Assembly: GCA_033782935.1 (NCBI GenBank)
Contig: JAWQEG010000526.1
Span: 335,501 to 399,500 of the forward strand
DNA from: Petrolisthes cinctipes
Lineage: Eukaryota > Arthropoda > Malacostraca > Decapoda > Porcellanidae
Direction: 5' to 3'
Length of the DNA stretch: 64,000 bases
The translations under genes were made by a program, and so were the position numbers. Shown here in pieces: positions 38,125-51,916 of this stretch. The stretch's first letter is position 1. Every line of letters starts with the position of its first letter. The notes beneath the pieces were generated by a model that had not been told where the DNA came from, ran no database searches, and saw only the letters and a list, made by a program, of their open reading frames with translations.

Positions 38125-38950
38125 AGGCATGTACAGATTGCTTCTGGGACCCCAAAATATTAAATTTTCGGGTGTTTTGAGCCTGAATTTGAGATATAAA
38201 CGGGTACAGAAGATACATGCACATATTGACTTTGGGCATCTAAAATATCGATTTTCAGCATGTTTTGGGCCTGAATTTTGAAAATACTCTAACACTGAGT
38301 AGGCATGTACAGATTGCTTCTGGGACCCCAAAATATTGAATTTTCGCGTGTTTTGAGCCTGAATTTGAGATATAAACGGGTACTGAAGATGCATGCACAT
38401 ATCGACTTTTGTGCACCTAAAAGATCGATTTTCAGTATGTTTTGAGCATGAATTTTGAAAATACTCTAACACGGAGTAGGCATGTACAGATCGCTTCTGG
38501 GACCCCTAAATATCGAATTTTCGGGTGTTTTGGGACTGAATTTCAGATATCGACTTTTTGGCACCTAAAAGATCGATTTTCAGCATGTTTTTAGCCTATA
38601 TTTTGAAAATATTCTAGCACTGAGTAGGCATGTACAGATTGCTTTTGGGACCCCAAAATATTGAATTTTCGGGTGTTTTGAGCCAGAATTTGAGATATAA
38701 ACGGGTACAGAAGACGCATGCACATATCGACTTTTGGGCACCTAAAAGATCGATTTTCAGTATGTTTTTGGCCTGTATTTTGAAAATACTCTAACACGGA
38801 GTAGGCATGTACAGATACCTTCTGGGACCTCTAAATATCGAATTTTCGGGTGTTTTGGGTCTGAATTTAAGATATCGATTTTTTGGCACCTAAAATGTCG
38901 ATTTTTAGCATGTTTTTAGCCTATATTTTGAAAATATTCTAGCACTGTGT
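38125..38950. repeat. 826-bp pentamer unit
   Basis: Monomer order and marker variants match those of the unit at 31,665: AATATTAAATTTTC, TTCGCGTGTTTTG and GATTGCTTTTGGG. It is separated from the 34-36 kb copies by plain trimers, so the pentamer has been dispersed within the array. Confidence 0.82.
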
Positions 38951-39952
38951 AGGCATGTACAGATTGCTTCTGGAACCCCAAAATATTGAATTTTCGGGTG
39001 TTTTGAGCCTGAATTTGAGATATAAACGGGTACAGAAGATACATGCACATATTGACTTTGGGCATCTAAAATATCGATTTTCAGCATGTTTTGGGCATGT
39101 ATTTTGAAAATACTCTAACACTGAGTAGGCATGTACAGATTGCTTCTGGGACCCCAAAATATTGAATTTTCGGGAGTTTTGAGCCTGAATTTGAGATATA
39201 AACGGGTACTGAAGATGCATGCACATATCGACTTTTGGGCACCTAAAAGATCGATTTTCAGTATGTTTTGAGCATGTATTTTGAAAATACTCTAACACGG
39301 AGTAGGCATGTACAGATCGCTTCTGGGACCCCTACATATCGAATTTTCGGGTGTTTTGGGACTGAATTTGAGATATCGACTTTTTGGCACCTAAAAGATC
39401 GATTTTTAGCATGTTTTTAGCCTATATTTTGAAAATATTCTAGCACTGAGTAGGCATGTACAGATTGCTTCTGGGACCCCAAAATATTGAATTTTCGGGT
39501 GTTTTGAGCCTGAATTTGAGATATAAACGGGTACAGAAGATACATGCACATATTGACCTTGGGCACCAAAAATATCGATTTTCAGCATGTTTTGGGCCTG
39601 AATTTTGAAAATACTCTAACACGGAGTAGGCATGTACAGATCGCTTCTGGGACCCCAAAATATCGAATTTTCGGGTGTTTAGGGCCAGAATTTGAGATAT
39701 AAACGGGTACAGAAGATGCATGCACATATCTACTTTTTTGCACCTAAAAGATCGATTTTCAGTATGTTTTGAGCATGTATTTTGAAAATACTCTAACACG
39801 GAGTAGGCATGTACAGATCGCTTCTGGGACCCCTAAATATCGAATTTTCGGGTGTTTTGGGACTGAATTTGAGATATCGACTTTTTGGCACCTAAAAGAT
39901 CGATTTTTAGCATGTTTTTAGCCTATATTTTGAAAATATTCTAGCACTGAGT

Positions 39953-40630
39953 AGGCATGTACAGATTGCTTCTGGGACCCCAAAATATTGAATTTGCGGG
40001 TGTTTTGAGCCTGAATTTGAGATATAAACGGGTACAGAAGATACATGCACATATTGACTTTGGGCACCAAAAATATCGATTTTCAGCATGTTTTGGGCCT
40101 GAATTTTGAAAATACTCTAACACGTAGTAGGCATGTACAGATCGCTTCTGGGACCCCAAAATATCGAATTTTCGGGTGTTTAGGGCCAGAATTTGAGATA
40201 TAAACGTGTACAGAAGATGCATGCACATATCGACTTTTGGGCACCTAAAATATCGATTTTCAGCATGTTTTGGGCCTGAATTTTGAAAATACTCTAACAC
40301 TGAGTAGGCATGTACAGATTGCTTCTGGGACCCCAAAATATTGAATTTTCGGGTGTTTTGAGCCAGAATTTGAGATATAAACGGGTACAGAAGACGCATG
40401 CACATATCGACTTTTGGGCACCTAAAAGATCGATTTTCAGTATGTTTTTGGCCTGTATTTTGAAAATACTCTAACACGGAGTAGGCATGTACAGATACCT
40501 TCTGGGACTTCTAAATATCGAATTTTCGGGTGTTTTGGGTCTGAATTTAAGATATCGATTTTTTGGCACCTAAAATGTCGATTTTTAGCATGTTTTTAGC
40601 CTATATTTTGAAAATATTCTAGCACTGAGT
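39953..40630. repeat. Four-monomer variant unit a-b-b-c'
   Basis: Landmarks at 39,953, 40,129, 40,306, 40,483 and 40,631 give 176+177+177+148 = 678 bp. The second monomer joins b' on its left (TGTTTAGGGCCAG) to an a-type end (GCACCTAAAATATCG and CACTGAGT), so it is an exchange product. The extra monomer produces the longest open frame in the window (178 codons, minus strand), which I do not regard as coding. Confidence 0.85.
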
Positions 40631-42101
40631 AGGCATGTACAGATTGCTTCTGGGACCCCAAAATATTGTATTTTCGGGTCTTTTTGAGCCAGAATTTGAG
40701 ATATAAACGGGTACAGAAGATACATGCACATATTGACTTTGGGCATCTAAAATATCGATTTTCAGCATGTTTTGGGCCTGTATTTTGAAAATACTCTAAC
40801 ACTGAGTAGGCATGTACAGATTGCTTCTGGGACCCCAAAATATTGAATTTTCGGGTGTTTTGAGCCTGAATTTGAGATATAAACGGGTACTGAAGATGCA
40901 TGCACATATCGACTTTTGGGCACCTAAAAGATCGATTTTCAGTATGTTTTGAGCATGTATTTTGAAAATACTCGAACACGGAGTAGGCATGTACAGATCG
41001 CTTCTGGGACCCCTACATATCGAATTTTCGGGTGTTTTGGGACTGAATTTGAGATATCGACTTTTTGGCACCTAAAAGATCGATTTTTAGCATGTTTTTA
41101 GCCTATATTTTGAAAATATTCTAGCACTGAGTAGGCATGTACAGATTGCTTCTGGGACCCCAAAATATTGAATTTTCGGGTGTTTTGAGCCTGAATTTGA
41201 GATATAAACGGGTACAGAAGATACATGCACATATTGACTTTGGGCACCAAAAATATCGATTTTCAGCATGTTTTGGGCCTGAATTTTGAAAATACTCTAA
41301 CACGGAGTAGGCATGTACAGATCGCTTCTGGGACCCCAAAATATCGAATTTTCGGGTGTTTAGGGCCAGAATTTGAGATATAAACGGGTACAGAAGATGC
41401 ATGCACATATCTACTTTTGTGCACCTAAAAGATCGATTTTCAGTATGTTTTGAGCATGTATTTTGAAAATACTCTAACACGGAGTAGGCATGTACAGATC
41501 GCTTCTGGGACCCCTAAATATCGAATTTGCGGGTGTTTTGGGACTGAATTTGAGATATCGACTTTTTGGCACCTAAAAGATCGATTTTTAGCATGTTTTT
41601 AGCCATTTTTTTTGAAAATATTCTAGCACTGAGTAGGCATGTACAGATTGCTTCTGGGACCCCAAAATATTGAATTTTCGGGTGTTTTGAGCCTGAATTT
41701 GAGATATAAACGGGTACAGAAGATACATGCACATATTGACTTTGGGCACCAAAAATATCGATTTTCAGCATGTTTTGGGCCTGAATTTTGAAAATACTCT
41801 AACACGGAGTAGGCATGTACAGATCGCTTTTGGGACCCCAAAATATCGAATTTTCGGGTGTTTAGGGCCAGAATTTGAGATATAAACGGGTACAGAAGAT
41901 GCATGCACATATCTACTTTTGTGCACCTAAAAGATCGATTTTCAGTATGTTTTGAGTATGTATTTTGAAAATACTCTAACACGGAGTAGGCATGTACAGA
42001 TCGCTTCTGGGACCCCTAAATATCGAATTTTCGGGTGTTTTGGGACTGAATTTGAGATATCGACTTTTTGTCACCTAAAAGATCGATTTTTAGCATGTTT
42101 T

Positions 42102-42160
42102 TAGCCTATATTTTGAAAATATTCTAGCACTTCTGGGACCCCAAAATATTGAATTTTCGG
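42102..42160. repeat. 22-bp deletion variant of the a monomer start (first of six)
   Basis: CTAGCAC joins directly to TTCTGGGACCCC at 42,130/42,131. This removes the 22 bases that include the landmark and shortens the trimer to 479 bp. The same join is at 45,616/45,617, 47,601/47,602, 51,912/51,913, 52,893/52,894 and 56,704/56,705. A two-base CT microhomology lies at the join. All six copies lie between 42 and 57 kb. Confidence 0.88.
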
Positions 42161-45100
42161 GTGTTTTGAGCCTGAATTTGAGATATAAACGGGTACAGAA
42201 GATACATGCACATATTGACTTTGGGCACCAAAAATATAGATTTTCAGCATGTTTTGGGCCTGAATTTTGAAAATACTCTAACACGGAGTAGGCATGTACA
42301 GATCGCTTCTGGGACCCCAAAATATCGAATTTTCGGGTGTTTAGGGCCAGAATTTGAGATATAAACGTGTACAGAAGATGCATGCACATATCGACTTTTG
42401 GGCACCTAAAAGATCGATTTTCAGTATGTTTTGAGCATGTATTTTGAAAATACTCTAACACGGAGTAGGCATGTACAGATCGCTTCTGGGACCCCTAAAT
42501 ATCGAATTTTCGGGTGTTTTGGGACTGAATTTGAGATATCGACTTTTTGGCACCTAAAAGATCGATTTTTAGCATGTTTTTAGCCTATATTTTGAAAATA
42601 TTCTAGCACTGAGTAGGCATGTACAGATTGCTTCTGGGACCCCAAAATATTGAATTTTCGGGTGTTTTGAGCCAGAATTTGAGATATAAACGGGTACAGA
42701 AGATACATGCACATATTGACTTTGGGCATCTAAAATATCGATTTTCAGCATGTTTTGGGCCTGTATTTTGAAAATACTCTAACACTGAGTAGGCATGTAC
42801 AGATTGCTTCTGGGACCCCAAAATATTGAATTTTCGGGTGTTTTGAGCCTGAATTTGAGATATAAACGGGTACTGAAGATGCATGCACATATCGACTTTT
42901 GGGCACCTAAAAGATCGATTTTCAGTATGTTTTGAGCATGTATTTTGAAAATACTCTAACACGGAGTAGGCATGTCCAGATCGCTTCTGGGACCCCTACA
43001 TATCGAATTTTCGGGTGTTTTGGGACTGAATTTGAGATATCGACTTTTTGGCACCTAAAAGATCGATTTTTAGCATGTTTTTTAGGCTATATTTTGAAAA
43101 TATTCTAGCACTGAGTAGGCATGTACAGATTGCTTCTGGGACCCCAAAATATTGAATTTTTGGGTGTTTTGAGCCTGAATTTGAGATATAAACGGGTACA
43201 GAAGATACATGCACATATTGACTTTGGGCACCAAAAATATCGATTTTCAGCATGTTTTGGGCCTGAATTTTGAAAATACTCTAACACGGAGTAGGCATGT
43301 ACAGATCGCTTCTGGGACCCCAAAATATCGAATTTTCGGGTGTTTATGGCCAGAATTTGAGATATAAACGGGTACAGAAGATGCATGCACATATCTACTT
43401 TTGTGCACCTAAAAGATCGATTTTCAGTATGTTTTGAGCATGTATTTTGAAAATACTCTAACACGGAGTAGGCATGTACAGATCGCTTCTGGGACCCCTA
43501 AATATCGAATTTTCGGGTGTTTTGGGACTGAATTTGTGATATCGACTTTTCGGCACCTAAAAGATCGATTTTTAGCATGTTTTTAGCCTATATTTTGAAA
43601 ATATTCTAGCACTGAGTAGGCATGTACAGATTGCTTCTGGGACCCCAAAATATTGAATTTTCGGGTGTTTTGAGCCTGAATTTGAGATATAAACGGGTAC
43701 AGAAGATACATGCACATATTGACTTTGGGCACCAAAAATATCGATTTTCAGCATGTTTTGGGCCTGAATTTTGAAAATACCCTAACACGGAGTAGGCATG
43801 TACAGATCGCTTCTGGGACCCCAAAATATCGAATTTTCGGGTGTTTAGGGCCAGAATTTGAGATATAAACGTGTACAGAAGATGCATGCACATATCGACT
43901 TTTGGGCACCTAAAAGATCGATTTTCAGTATGTTTTGAGCATGTATTTTGAAAATACTCTAACACGGAGTAGGCATGTACAGATCGCTTCTGGGACCCCT
44001 ACATATCGAATTTTCGGGAGTTTTGGGACTGAATTTGAGATATCGACTTTTTGGCACCTAAAAGATCGATTTTTAGCATGTTTTTAGCCTATATTTTGAA
44101 AATATTCTAGCACTGAGTAGGCATGTACAGATTGCTTCTGGGACCCCAAAATATTGAATTTTCGGGTGTTTTGAGCCAGAATTTGAGATATAAACGGGTA
44201 CAGAAGATACATGCACATATTGACTTTGGGCATCTAAAATATCGATTTTCAGCATGTTTTGGGCCTGTATTTTGAAAATACTCTAACACTGAGTAGGCAT
44301 GTACAGATTGCTTCTGGGACCCCAAAATATTGAATTTTCGGGTGTTTTGAGCCTGAATTTGAGATATAAACGGGTACTGAAGATGCATGCACATATCGAC
44401 TTTTGGGCACCTAAAAGATCGATTTTCAGTATGTTTTGAGTATGTATTTTGAAAATACTCTAACACGGAGTAGGCATGTCCAGATCGCTTCTGGGACCCC
44501 TACATATCGAATTTTCGGGTGTTTTGGGACTGAATATGAGATATCGACTTTTTGGCACCTAAAAGATCGATTTTTAGCATGTTTTTAGCCTATATTTTGA
44601 AAATATTCTAGCACTGAGTAGGCATGTACAGATTGCTTCTGGGACCCCAAAATATTGAATTTTCGGGTGTTTTGAGCCTGAATTTGAGATATAAACGGGT
44701 ACAGAAGATACATGCACATATTGACTTTGGGCACCAAAAATATCGATTTTCAGCATGTTTTGGGCCTGAATTTTGAAAATACTCTAACACGGAGTAGGCA
44801 TGTACAGATCGCTTCTGGGACCCCAAAATATCGAATTTTCGGGTGTTTAGGGCCAGAATTTGAGATATAAACGTGTACAGAAGATGCATGCACATATCGA
44901 CTTTTGGGCACCTAAAAGATCGATTTTCAGTATGTTTTTGGCCTGTATTTTGAAAATACTCTAACACGGAGTAGGCATGTACAGATACCTTCTGGGACCT
45001 CTAAATATCGAATTTTCGGGTGTTTTGGGACTGAATTTGAGATATCGATTTTTTGGCACCTAAAAGATCGATTTTTAGCATGTTTTTAGCCTATATTTTG

Positions 45101-46624
45101 AAAATATTCTAGCACTGAGTAGGCATGTACAGATTGCTTCTGGGACCCCAAAATATTGAATTTTCGGGTGTTTTGAGCCTAAATTTGAGATATAAACGGG
45201 TACAGAAGATACATGCACATATTGACTTTGGGCACCAAAAATATCGATTTTCAGCATGTTTTGGGCCTGAATTTTGAAAATACTCTAACACTGAGTAGGC
45301 ATGTACAGATTGCTTCTGGGACCCCAAAATATTGAATTTTCGGGTGTTTTGAGCCTGAATTTGAGATATAAACGGGTACTGAAGATGCATGCACATATCG
45401 ACTTTTGTGCACCTAAAAGATCGATTTTCAGTATGTTTTGAGCATGTATTTTGAAAATACTCTAACACGGAGTAGGCATGTACAGATTGCTTCTGGGACC
45501 CCTAAATATCGAATTTTCGGGTGTTTTGGGACTGAATTTGAGATATCGACTTTTTGGCACCTAAAAGATCGATTTTTAGCATGTTTTTAGCCTATATTTT
45601 GAAAATATTCTAGCACTTCTGGGACCCCAAAATATTGAATTTTCGGGTGTTTTGAACCTGAATTTGAGATATAAACGGGTACAGAAGATACATGCACATA
45701 TTGACTTTGGGCACCAAAAATATCGATTTTCAGCATGTTTTGGGCCTGAATTTTGAAAATACTCTAACACGGAGTAGGCATGTACAGATCGCTTCTGGGA
45801 CCCCAAAATATCGAATTTTCGGGTGTTTTTATTGCCAGAATTTGAGATATAAACGTGTACAGAAGATGCATGCACATATCGACTTTTGGGCACCTAAAAG
45901 ATCGATTTTCAGTATGTTTTGAGCATGGATTTTGAAAATACTCTAACACGGAGTAGGCATGTACAAATCGTTTCTGGGACCCCTAAATATCGAATTTTCG
46001 GGTGTTTTGGGACTGAATTTGAGATATCGACTTTTTGGCACCTAAAAGATAGATTTTTAGCATGTTTTTAGCCTATATTTTGAAAATATTCTAGCACTGA
46101 GTAGGCATGTACAGATTGCTTCTGGGACCCCAAAATATTGAATTTTTGGGTGTTTTGAGCCTGAATTTGAGATATAAACGGGTACAGAAGATACATGCAC
46201 ATATTGACTTTGGGCACCAAAAATATCGATTTTCAGCATGTTTTGGGCCTGAATTTTGAAAATACTCTAACACGGAGTAGGCATGTACAGATCGCTTCTG
46301 GGACCCCAAAATATCGAATTTTCGGGTGTTTAGGGCCAGAATTTGAGATATAAACGGGTACAGAAGATGCATGCACATATCTACTTTTGTGCACCTAAAA
46401 GATCGATTTTCAGTATGTTTTGAGCATGTATTTTGAAAATACTCTAACACGGAGAAGGCATGTACAGATCGCTTCTGGGACCCCTAAATATCGAATTTTC
46501 GGGTGTTTTGGGACTGAATTTGAGATATCAACTTTTTGGCACCTAAAAGATCGATTTTTAGCATGTTTTTAGCCTATATTTTGAAAATATTCTAGCACTG
46601 AGTAGGCATGTACAGATTGCTTCT

Positions 46625-49600
46625 GGGACCCCAAAATATTGAATTTTCGGGTGTTTTGAGCCTGAATTTGAGATATAAACGGGTACAGAAGATACATGCA
46701 CATATTGACTTTGGGCACCAAAAATATCGATTTTCAGCATGTTTTGGGCCTGAATTTTGAAAATACTCTAACACGGAGTAGGCATGTACAGATCGCTTCT
46801 GGGACCCCAAAATATCGAATTTTCGGGTGTTTAGGGCCAGAATTTGAGATATAAACGTGTACAGAAGATGCATGCACATATCGACTTTTGGGCACCTAAA
46901 AGATCGATTTTCAGTATGTTTTTGGCCTGTATTTTGAAAATACTCTAACACGGAGTAGGCATGTACATATACCTTCTGGGACCTCTAAATATCGAGTTTT
47001 CGGGTGTTTTGGGACTGAATTTGAGATATCGATTTTTTGGCACCTAAAAGATCGATTTTTAGCATGTTTTTAGCCTATATTTTGAAAATATTCTAGCACT
47101 GAGTAGGCATGTACAGATTGCTTCTGGGACCCCAAAATATTGAATTTTCGGGTGTTTTTGAGCCTGAATTTGAGATATAAACGGGTACAGAAGATACATG
47201 CACATATTGACTTTGGGCACCAAAAATATCGATTTTCAGCATGTTTTGGGCCTGAATTTTGAAAATACTCTAACACTGAGTAGGCATGTACAGATTGCTT
47301 CTGGGACCCCAAAATATTGAATTTTCGGGTGTTTTGAGCCTGAATTTGAGATATAAACGGGTACTGAAGATGCATGCACATATCGACTTTTGTGCACCTA
47401 AAAGATCGATTTTCAGTATATTTTGAGCATGTATTTTGAAAATACTCTAACACGGAGTAGGCATGTACAGATTGCTTCTGGGACCCCTAAATATCGAATT
47501 TTCGGGTGTTTTGGGACTGAATTTGAGATATCGACTTTTTGGCACCTAAAAGATCGATTTTTAGCATGTTTTTAGCCTATATTTTGAAAATATTCTAGCA
47601 CTTCTGGGACCCCAAAATATTGAATTTTCGGGTGTTTTGAGCCTGAATTTGAGATATAAACGGGTACAGAAGATACATGCACATATTGACTTTGGGCACC
47701 AAAAATATCGATTTTCAACATGTTTTGGGCCTGAATTTTGAAAATACTCTAACACGGAGTAGGCATGTACAGATCGCTTCTGGGACCCCAAAATATCGAA
47801 TTTTCGGGTGTTTAGGGCCAGAATTTGAGATATAAACGTGTACAGAAGATGCATGCACATATCGACTTTTGGGCACCTAAAAGATCGATTTTCAGTATGT
47901 TTTGAGCATGTATTTTGAAAATACTCTAACACGGAGTAGGCATGTACAGATCGCTTCTGGGACCCCTAAATATCGAATTTTCGGGTGTTTTGGGACTGAA
48001 TTTGAGATATCGACTTTTTGGCACCTAAAAGATCGATTTTTAGCATGATTTTAGCCTATATTTTGAAAATATTCTAGCACTGAGTAGGCATGTACAGATT
48101 GCTTCTGGGACCCCAAAATATTGAATTTTCGTGTGTTTTGAGCCAGAATTTGAGATATAAACGGGTACAGAAGATACATGCACATATTGACTTTGGGCAT
48201 CTAAAATATCGATTTTCAGCATGTTTTGGGCCTGTATTTTGAAAATACTCTAACACTGAGTAGGCATGTACAGATTGCTTCTGGGACCCCAAAATATTGA
48301 ATTTTCGGGTGTTTTGAGCCTGAATTTGAGATATAAACGGGTACTGAAGATGCATGCACATATCGACTTTTGGGCACCTAAAAGATCGATTTTCAGTATG
48401 TTTTGAGCATGTATTTTGAAAATACTCTAACACGGAGTAGGCATGTCCAGATCGCTTCTGGGACCCCTACATATCGAATTTTCGGGTGTTTTGGGACTGA
48501 ATTTGAGATATCGACTTTTTGGCACCTAAAAGATCGATTTTTAGCATGTTTTTTAGGCTATATTTTGAAAATATTCTAGCACTGAGTAGGCATGTACAGA
48601 TTGCTTCTGGGACCCCAAAATATTGAATTTTTGGGTGTTTTGAGCCTGAATTTGAGATATAAACGGGTACAGAAGATACATGCACATATTGACTTTGGGC
48701 ACCAAAAATATCGATTTTCAGCATGTTTTGGGCCTGAATTTTGAAAATACTCTAACACGGAGTAGGCATGTACAGATCGCTTCTGGGACCCCAAAATATC
48801 GAATTTTCGGGTGTTTAGGGCCAGAATTTGAGATATAAACGGGTACAGAAGATGCATGCACATATCTACTTTTGTGCACCTAAAAGATCGATTTTTAGTA
48901 TGTTTTGAGCATGTATTTTGAAAATACTCTAACACGGAGTAGGCATGTACAGATCGCTTCTGGGACCCCTAAATATCGAATTTTCGGGTGTTTTGGGACT
49001 GAATTTGTGATATCGACTTTTTGGCACCTAAAAGATCGATTTTTAGCATGTTTTTAGCCTATATTTTGAAAATATTCTAGCACTGAGTAGGCATGTACAG
49101 ATTGCTTCTGGGACCCCAAAATATTGAATTTTCGGGTGTTTTGAGCCTGAATTTGAGATATAAACGGGTACAGAAGATACATGCACATATTGACTTTGGG
49201 CATCAAAAATATTGATTTTCAGCATGTTTTCGGCCTGAATTTTGAAAATACTCTAACACGGAGTAGGCATGTACAGATCGCTTCTGGGACCCCAAAATAT
49301 CGAATTTTCGGGTGTTTAGGGCCAGAATTTGAGATATAAACGTGTACAGAAGATGCATGCACATATCGACTTTTGGGCACCTAAAAGATCGATTTTCAGT
49401 ATGTTTTTGGCCTGTATTTTGAAAATACTCTAACACGGATTAGGCATGTACAGATACCTTCTGGGACCTCTAAATATAGAATTTTCGGGTGTTTTGGGAC
49501 TGAATTTGAGATATCGATTTTTTGGCACTTAAAAGACCGATTTTTAGCATATTTTTAGCCTATATTTTGAAAATATTCTAGCACTGAGTAGGCATGTACA

Positions 49601-51916
49601 GATTGCTTCTGGGACCCCAAAATATTGAATTTTCGGGTGTTTTGAGCCTGAATTTGAGATATAAACGGGTACTGAAGATGCATGCACATATCGACTTTTG
49701 TGCACCTAAAAGATCGATTTTCAGTATGTTTTGAGCATGTATTTTGAAAATACTCTAACACTTAGTAGGCATGTACAGATTGCTTCTGGGACCCCTAAAT
49801 ATCGAATTTTCGGGTGTTTTGGGACTGAATTTGAGATATCGACCTTTTGGCACCTAAAAGATCGATTTTTAGCATGTTTTTAGCCTATATTTTGAAAATA
49901 TTCTAGCACTGAGTAGGCATGTACAGATTGCTTCTGGGACCCCAAAATATTGAATTTTCGGGTGTTTTGAGCCAGAATTTGAGATATAAACGGGTACAGA
50001 AGATACATGCACATATTGACTTTGGGCATCTAAAATATCGATTTTCAGCATGTTTTGGGCCTGTATTTTGAAAATACTCTAACACTGAGTAGGCATGAAC
50101 AGATTGCTTCTGGGACCCCAAAATATTGAATTTTGGGTGTTTTGAGCCTGAATTTGAGATATAAACGGGTACTGAAGATGCATGCACATATCGACTTTTG
50201 GGCACCCAAAAGATCGATTTTCAGTATGTTTTGAGCATGTATTTTGAAAATACTCTAACACGGAGTAGGCATGTACAGATCGCTTCTGGGACCCCTACAT
50301 ATCGAATTTTCGGGTGTTTTGGGACTGAATTTGAGATATCGACTTTTTGGCACCTAAAAGATCGATTTTTAGCATGTTTTTAGCCTATATTTTGAAAATA
50401 TTCTAGCACTGAGTAGGCATGTACAGATTGCTTCTGGGACCCCAAAATATTGAATTTTCGGGTGTTTTGAGCCTGAATTTGAGATATAAACGGGTACAGA
50501 AGATACATGCACATATTGACTTTGGGCACCAAAAATATCGATTTTCAGCATGTTTTGGGCCTGAATTTTGAAAATACTCTAACACGGAGTAGGCATGTAC
50601 AGATCGCTTCTGGGACCCCAAAATATCGAATTTTCGGGCGTTTAGGGCCAAAATTTGAGATATAAACGGGTACAGAAGATGCATGCACATATCTACTTTT
50701 GTGCACCTAAAAGATCGATTTTCAGTATGTTTTGAGCATGTATTTTGAAAATACTCTAACACGGAGAAGGCATGTACAGATCGCTTCTGGGACCCCTAAA
50801 TATCGAATTTTCTGGTGTTTTGGGACTGAATTTGTGATATCGACTTTTTGGCACCTAAAAGATCGATTTTTAGCATGTTTTTAGCCTATATTTTGAAAAT
50901 ATTCTAGCACTGAGTAGGCATGTACAGATTGCTTCTGGGACCCCAAAATATTGAATTTTCGGGTGTTTTGAGCCTGAATTTGAGATATAAACGGGTACAG
51001 AAGATACATGCACATATTGACTTTGGGCACCAAAAATATCGATTTTCAGCATGTTTTGGGCCTGAATTTTGAAAATAGTCTAACACGGAGTAGGCATGTA
51101 CAGATCGCTTCTGGGACCCCAAAATATCGAATTTTCGGGTGTTTAGGGGCAGAATTTGAGATATAAACGTGTACAGAAGATGCATGCACATATCGACTTT
51201 TGGGCACCTAAAAGATCGATTTTCAGTATGTTTTTGGCCTGTATTTTGAAAATACTCTAACACGGAGTAGGCATGTACAGATACCTTCTGGGACCTCTAA
51301 ATATCGAATTTTCGGGTGTTTTGGGACTGAATTTGAGATATCGATTTTTTGGCACCTAAAAGATCGATTTTTAGCATGTTTTTAGCCTATATTTTGAAAA
51401 TATTCTAGCACTGAGTAGGCATGTACAGATTGCTTCTGGGACCCCAAAATATTGAATTTTCGGGTGTTTTGAGCCAGAATTTGAGATATAAACGGGTACA
51501 GAAGATACATGCACATATTGACTTTGGGCACCAAAAATATCGATTTTCAGCATGTTTTGGGCCTGAATTTTGAAAATACTCTAACACTGAGTAGGCATGT
51601 ACAGATTGCTTCTGGGACCCCAAAATATTGAATTTTCGGGTGTTTTGAGCCTGAATTTGAGATATAAACGGGTACTGAAGATGCATGCACATATCGACTT
51701 TTGTGCACCTAAAAGATCGATTTTCATTATGTTTTGAGCATGTATTTTGAAAATACTCTAACACGGAGTAGGCATGTACAGATTGCTTCTGGGACCCCTA
51801 AATATCGAATTTTCGGGTGTTTTGGGACTGAATTTGAGATATCGACTTTTTGGCACCTAAAAGATCGATTTTTAGCATGTTTTTAGCCTATATTTTGAAA
51901 ATATTCTAGCACTTCT
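46625..51916. repeat. 5,292-bp recent tandem duplication, copy 1
   Basis: It matches 51,917-56,708 nearly base for base. Private variants shared at a constant 5,292-bp offset are CATGTACATATACC (46,963 and 52,255), AATATCGAGTTTTCGG (46,988), TTTCAACATGTTTTGGG (47,713), GCATGATTTTAGCC (48,043), GCATCAAAAATATTG (49,201) and GGCACTTAAAAGACCG (49,523). Only isolated differences were seen, for example TCGTGTG near 48,131 and CGGATTAGG near 49,437. The left limit is approximate because flanking trimers are similar. Confidence 0.9.

Noticed and set aside
39941..40477. Open frame of 178 codons on the minus strand, the longest in the window, with Cys-, Tyr- and Lys-rich translation
   Set aside because: It spans an a-b-b run of the satellite where the extra 177-bp monomer happens to keep the frame. 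Shorter versions recur with the repeat. No start context, domain or codon signal is visible.
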